Part shown: piece after piece, positions 62,384-64,000 of the stretch
How positions within the stretch are numbered: the first letter of the stretch is position 1
Layout of the letters: each line of letters starts with the position of its first letter
Source: an uncultured Akkermansia sp.
GTDB taxonomy: Bacteria; Verrucomicrobiota; Verrucomicrobiia; Verrucomicrobiales; Akkermansiaceae
Direction: 5' to 3'
NCBI GenBank assembly: GCA_947601655.1
Contig: CANQGG010000002.1
Coordinates: 36,667 to 100,666 of the forward strand
Length of the DNA stretch: 64,000 bases
Notes under the pieces: model-generated
What the model was told of the DNA's origin: nothing
Seen by the model: the letters and a program-made list of their open reading frames with translations, nothing else
The model's database searches: none
Program-made: the position numbers and the translations under genes

Positions 62384-63088
62384 TTATCGGCGGTCGCCCA
62401 TCAGGCGCAGGAGGAAGAGGAAAATATTGATGAAATCCAGGTAGAGAGTCAGTGCGCCGAGGACAGCGGCCTTCGAGCGCAGCGTGCCATCCGCTACGCC
62501 TGCTCCCATCGCGAGAAGCTTCTGTGTGTCGTACGCCGTGAGGGCCGAGAAGAGAATTACCCCGAAGAAGGAGAGAACGAGGTCAAACGTGCCGTTGCCC
62601 CAGAAAACATTGATCACAAGGCAGAGCAGAAGCCCGATGAGCAGCATGAAAAGCGTGCGCCCCCAGACGGAAAGATTCCGGGTGGTGAAGGCTCCGTACA
62701 GCGAGGTGGCCCCAAAGGCGCCTGCGGCGCAGGCAAACGCCACCCCGAGTGATTGCTGCGTGTAGCACAAAAGCAGCGGGCCAAAGAGCATTCCCTCCGC
62801 CACACTGAAGACGATGAGCAGCACAGCCAGCGCCCCGGGACTCATTGCCCGTGCGCCGAGACTCATGGCAACGATGATTCCAAGTGTGCCCAGGCACAGC
62901 AGCAGCGGGTGCTGCAGTGTCCATGCCAGCATCTCGTCATGTCCTGTGCTGTACACTGCCACGCCCGCCGTGATCAGAAGGGTGAGCGCCATCCACGCAT
63001 AAACCTTGTTGATGAAAGTTCTCGCGAGAGCGTAAGACGCCGCCGCGTCCTGTCCCTTTGCGATGTCGATTATTTGCTGCTCTTCCAT
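62384..63088 (-). CDS. Bax inhibitor-1 / YccA-family membrane protein
   Basis: A 234-residue integral membrane protein with seven hydrophobic helices. The family features are RTFINKVYAWMALTLLITAG, VAEGMLFGPLLL and the C-terminal SALTAYDTQKLL with DFINIFLFLLRLMG. Members form Ca2+ leak channels or regulate FtsH proteolysis. The start at 63088 (MEEQQIIDIA) is preferred because the in-frame ATGs at 63100 and 63097 fall inside the -10 box. FtsH is encoded about 29 kb away. Confidence 0.92.
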   Translation of the reverse strand: MEEQQIIDIAKGQDAAASYALARTFINKVYAWMALTLLITAGVAVYSTGHDEMLAWTLQHPLLLCLGTLGIIVAMSLGARAMSPGALAVLLIVFSVAEGMLFGPLLLCYTQQSLGVAFACAAGAFGATSLYGAFTTRNLSVWGRTLFMLLIGLLLCLVINVFWGNGTFDLVLSFFGVILFSALTAYDTQKLLAMGAGVADGTLRSKAAVLGALTLYLDFINIFLFLLRLMGDRR

Positions 63089-63095
63089 ACCCTGC

Positions 63096-63125
63096 ATCAT
63101 ACCACGCGCGGCACGCGCGTGTCAA
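63096..63125 (-). promoter_or_regulatory. sigma-70 promoter of the Bax-inhibitor-1 gene
   Basis: On the minus strand: a perfect -35 TTGACA (63125-63120), an 18-bp GC-rich spacer and -10 TATGAT (63101-63096). The ATG at 63088 follows after seven bases. Confidence 0.75.
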
Positions 63126-63142
63126 GAACCCCGCGCGGCATG

Positions 63143-63169
63143 AAAAAATGCTTTTGCCGGACGCTCCGG
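63143..63169 (-). terminator. Possible terminator after ppa
   Basis: On the minus strand a short stem CCGGA-GCG-TCCGG (63169-63157) lies a few bases after the ppa stop and is followed, after eight bases, by six T. The stem is short and the U-tract late. Confidence 0.3.
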
Positions 63170-63174
63170 GTGAA

Positions 63175-63669
63175 TTATTTTGAGGAAAGCTCCCGTGCGT
63201 AGCGGTCGCGGGATTCGCAGAGGATGGCGTTGGCGCGTGCGATGTCAAAGAATTCGCCTACCTCGGTGACCTTGTTTTGCAGGGTTTTGTAGGTGCTGAA
63301 GAAATTTTGGATTTCCTGCAAGTAGTGAGGGGGAAGGTCGGCCAGGGTATGCACGTGCTCGTAGCGAGGATCATTCACATTCACCGCCAGGATTTTCACA
63401 TCCGGCTTTCCGCCGTCAATCATATCCATCCCGCCGATGATGCGGCATTCCACGTAGCATCCCGGGAAGGTGGGGGAGGAGGTGAACACGAGGATATCCA
63501 ACGGGTCTCCGTCCAGGTATTTTGTTTCCTCCACAAAGCCGTATTCCGCCGGATAATAAACCGAGGAGTAGAGAACGCGATCCAGCTTGATGTGACCTGT
63601 GCGAGTATCAATCTCGTACTTGTTGCGGCTCCCCATGGGGATTTCAATGCGAGCTTCTACGGTCTCCAT
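63175..63669 (-). CDS. ppa: Inorganic pyrophosphatase (family I)
   Basis: A 164-residue soluble pyrophosphatase. It has EIPMGSRNKYEID, LDRVLYSSVYYPAEYGF, the signature DGDPLDILVF (metal-binding Asp), and DVKILAVNVNDPRY. It hydrolyses pyrophosphate; note that pfp in this window can consume or make PPi. ATG 63669 (METVEARIEI) is preferred because the ATG at 63678 lies within the -10 box TAGCAT; the longer open frame upstream covers the promoter and repeats. Confidence 0.95.
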   Translation of the reverse strand: METVEARIEIPMGSRNKYEIDTRTGHIKLDRVLYSSVYYPAEYGFVEETKYLDGDPLDILVFTSSPTFPGCYVECRIIGGMDMIDGGKPDVKILAVNVNDPRYEHVHTLADLPPHYLQEIQNFFSTYKTLQNKVTEVGEFFDIARANAILCESRDRYARELSSK

Positions 63670-63676
63670 GTCTTTC

Positions 63677-63705
63677 ATGCTATCAGGTTGCCCCTCCGGT
63701 GTCAA
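63677..63705 (-). promoter_or_regulatory. sigma-70 promoter of ppa
   Basis: On the minus strand: a perfect -35 TTGACA (63705-63700), a 17-bp spacer and -10 TAGCAT (63682-63677). ATG 63669 follows after seven bases. Confidence 0.65.
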
Positions 63706-63743
63706 GCAGCGTGAAACTCCCCCCAGGGCAAACGCATTGGGAA

Positions 63744-63811
63744 ATGTACCATGTACCGATGTACCATGGACCCTTTCATGTACCATGTACCGATGGACCA
63801 TGGACCATGTA
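63744..63811 (+). repeat. Two 34-bp tandem repeats upstream of ppa
   Basis: An 18-bp perfect direct repeat (ATGTACCATGTACCGATG at 63744-63761 and 63778-63795) forms part of two consecutive 34-bp units rich in TACCATG and GGACCATGG. An inverted 10-bp copy, ACATGGTACA, lies at 63931-63940. Confidence 0.8.
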
Positions 63812-64000
63812 TGAAGTTAGCGCGCTTGCGCGCGAAGCTGCAATGCGCCAGCATTGGTGGAGGGTTAAACATACGCGGTTGTTGGTTAGAAAGGTTTACG
63901 GAGAAGCGAAGCCGTGGCCACCACTCTGCTACATGGTACACTATTAATCGGAGGTGGTATAATCTGAAGAGTTGAGAGGGAAATCCTCAACAGGACTCCT
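63812..64000. other. Right-edge region without a recognised gene
   Basis: No supported gene in the last 190 bp. It holds an inverted copy of the ppa-upstream repeat (63931-63940), a plus-strand TATAAT at 63958-63963 with no good -35, and a small hairpin GTTGAG/CTCAAC (about 63971-63991). The TATAAT may start a gene beyond the edge. Confidence 0.4.

Overview
The window looks like a chromosomal segment from a Verrucomicrobiota bacterium, most likely an Akkermansia-like member of the Akkermansiaceae. The clues are a TPR-secretin of the type seen beside Akkermansia pilus genes, an SHD1 domain on a secreted lipoprotein, several signal-peptide proteins I cannot place in any family, a GT10 fucosyltransferase-like enzyme, and a hexosamine-kinase/nucleotidyltransferase pair suited to amino-sugar salvage. 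No homology search was run, so the taxonomy is inference. Genes are dense, mostly housekeeping, and lie on both strands.

Layout. 1-2.4 kb: rho (cut by the left edge), yebC and tRNA-Pro(CGG), minus strand. 2.4-9 kb: an Xaa-Pro aminopeptidase divergent from a type-B L36 gene; then metX, a pilin-like protein and a yhaM-lysE-dus unit. 9-19 kb: a small secreted peptide and a GT10 enzyme (minus), then fmt, rpoD, pdxH, a secreted protein, corA, argB and nadK (plus). 19-32 kb (minus): two PilT-type ATPases, folD, a DUF374 acyltransferase, a TPR-secretin, rarA, a dynamin-like GTPase, and the kinase/nucleotidyltransferase pair. 32-40 kb (minus): rsfS-ftsH, then an RND pump with its adaptor. 40-43 kb: PPi-type phosphofructokinase and a CstA-type carrier (plus). 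43-53.5 kb (minus): HAD/OmpA/hydrolase unit, TetR/lipoprotein/mazG unit, and secreted thioredoxin-like and transglutaminase-like proteins. 53.7-59.8 kb: a Yej/Opp-type peptide ABC operon. 59.8-64 kb: a tyrosine recombinase, a jag-like KH-R3H protein, a Bax-inhibitor-1 protein and inorganic pyrophosphatase.

The most unusual signal is in the start regions. At about a dozen loci a good sigma-70 promoter (TTGnnn, 16-18 bp, TAnnnT) ends only 5-10 bases before the start codon, so the predicted transcript begins at or next to the start codon. At oppB, the Bax-inhibitor gene, ppa and the GT10 gene the -10 box covers the first in-frame ATG, and the next start codon sits at the expected distance. This points to widespread leaderless mRNAs alongside some genes with good Shine-Dalgarno sites.

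Two proteins carry obvious internal duplications: the RND adaptor is two complete AcrA-type units in one chain, and one PilT ATPase has two N-terminal domains. The main sigma factor carries eight 14-residue histone-H1-like repeats and what look like two region-1.1 domains. No CRISPR array, insertion sequence, rRNA or obvious prophage was seen.
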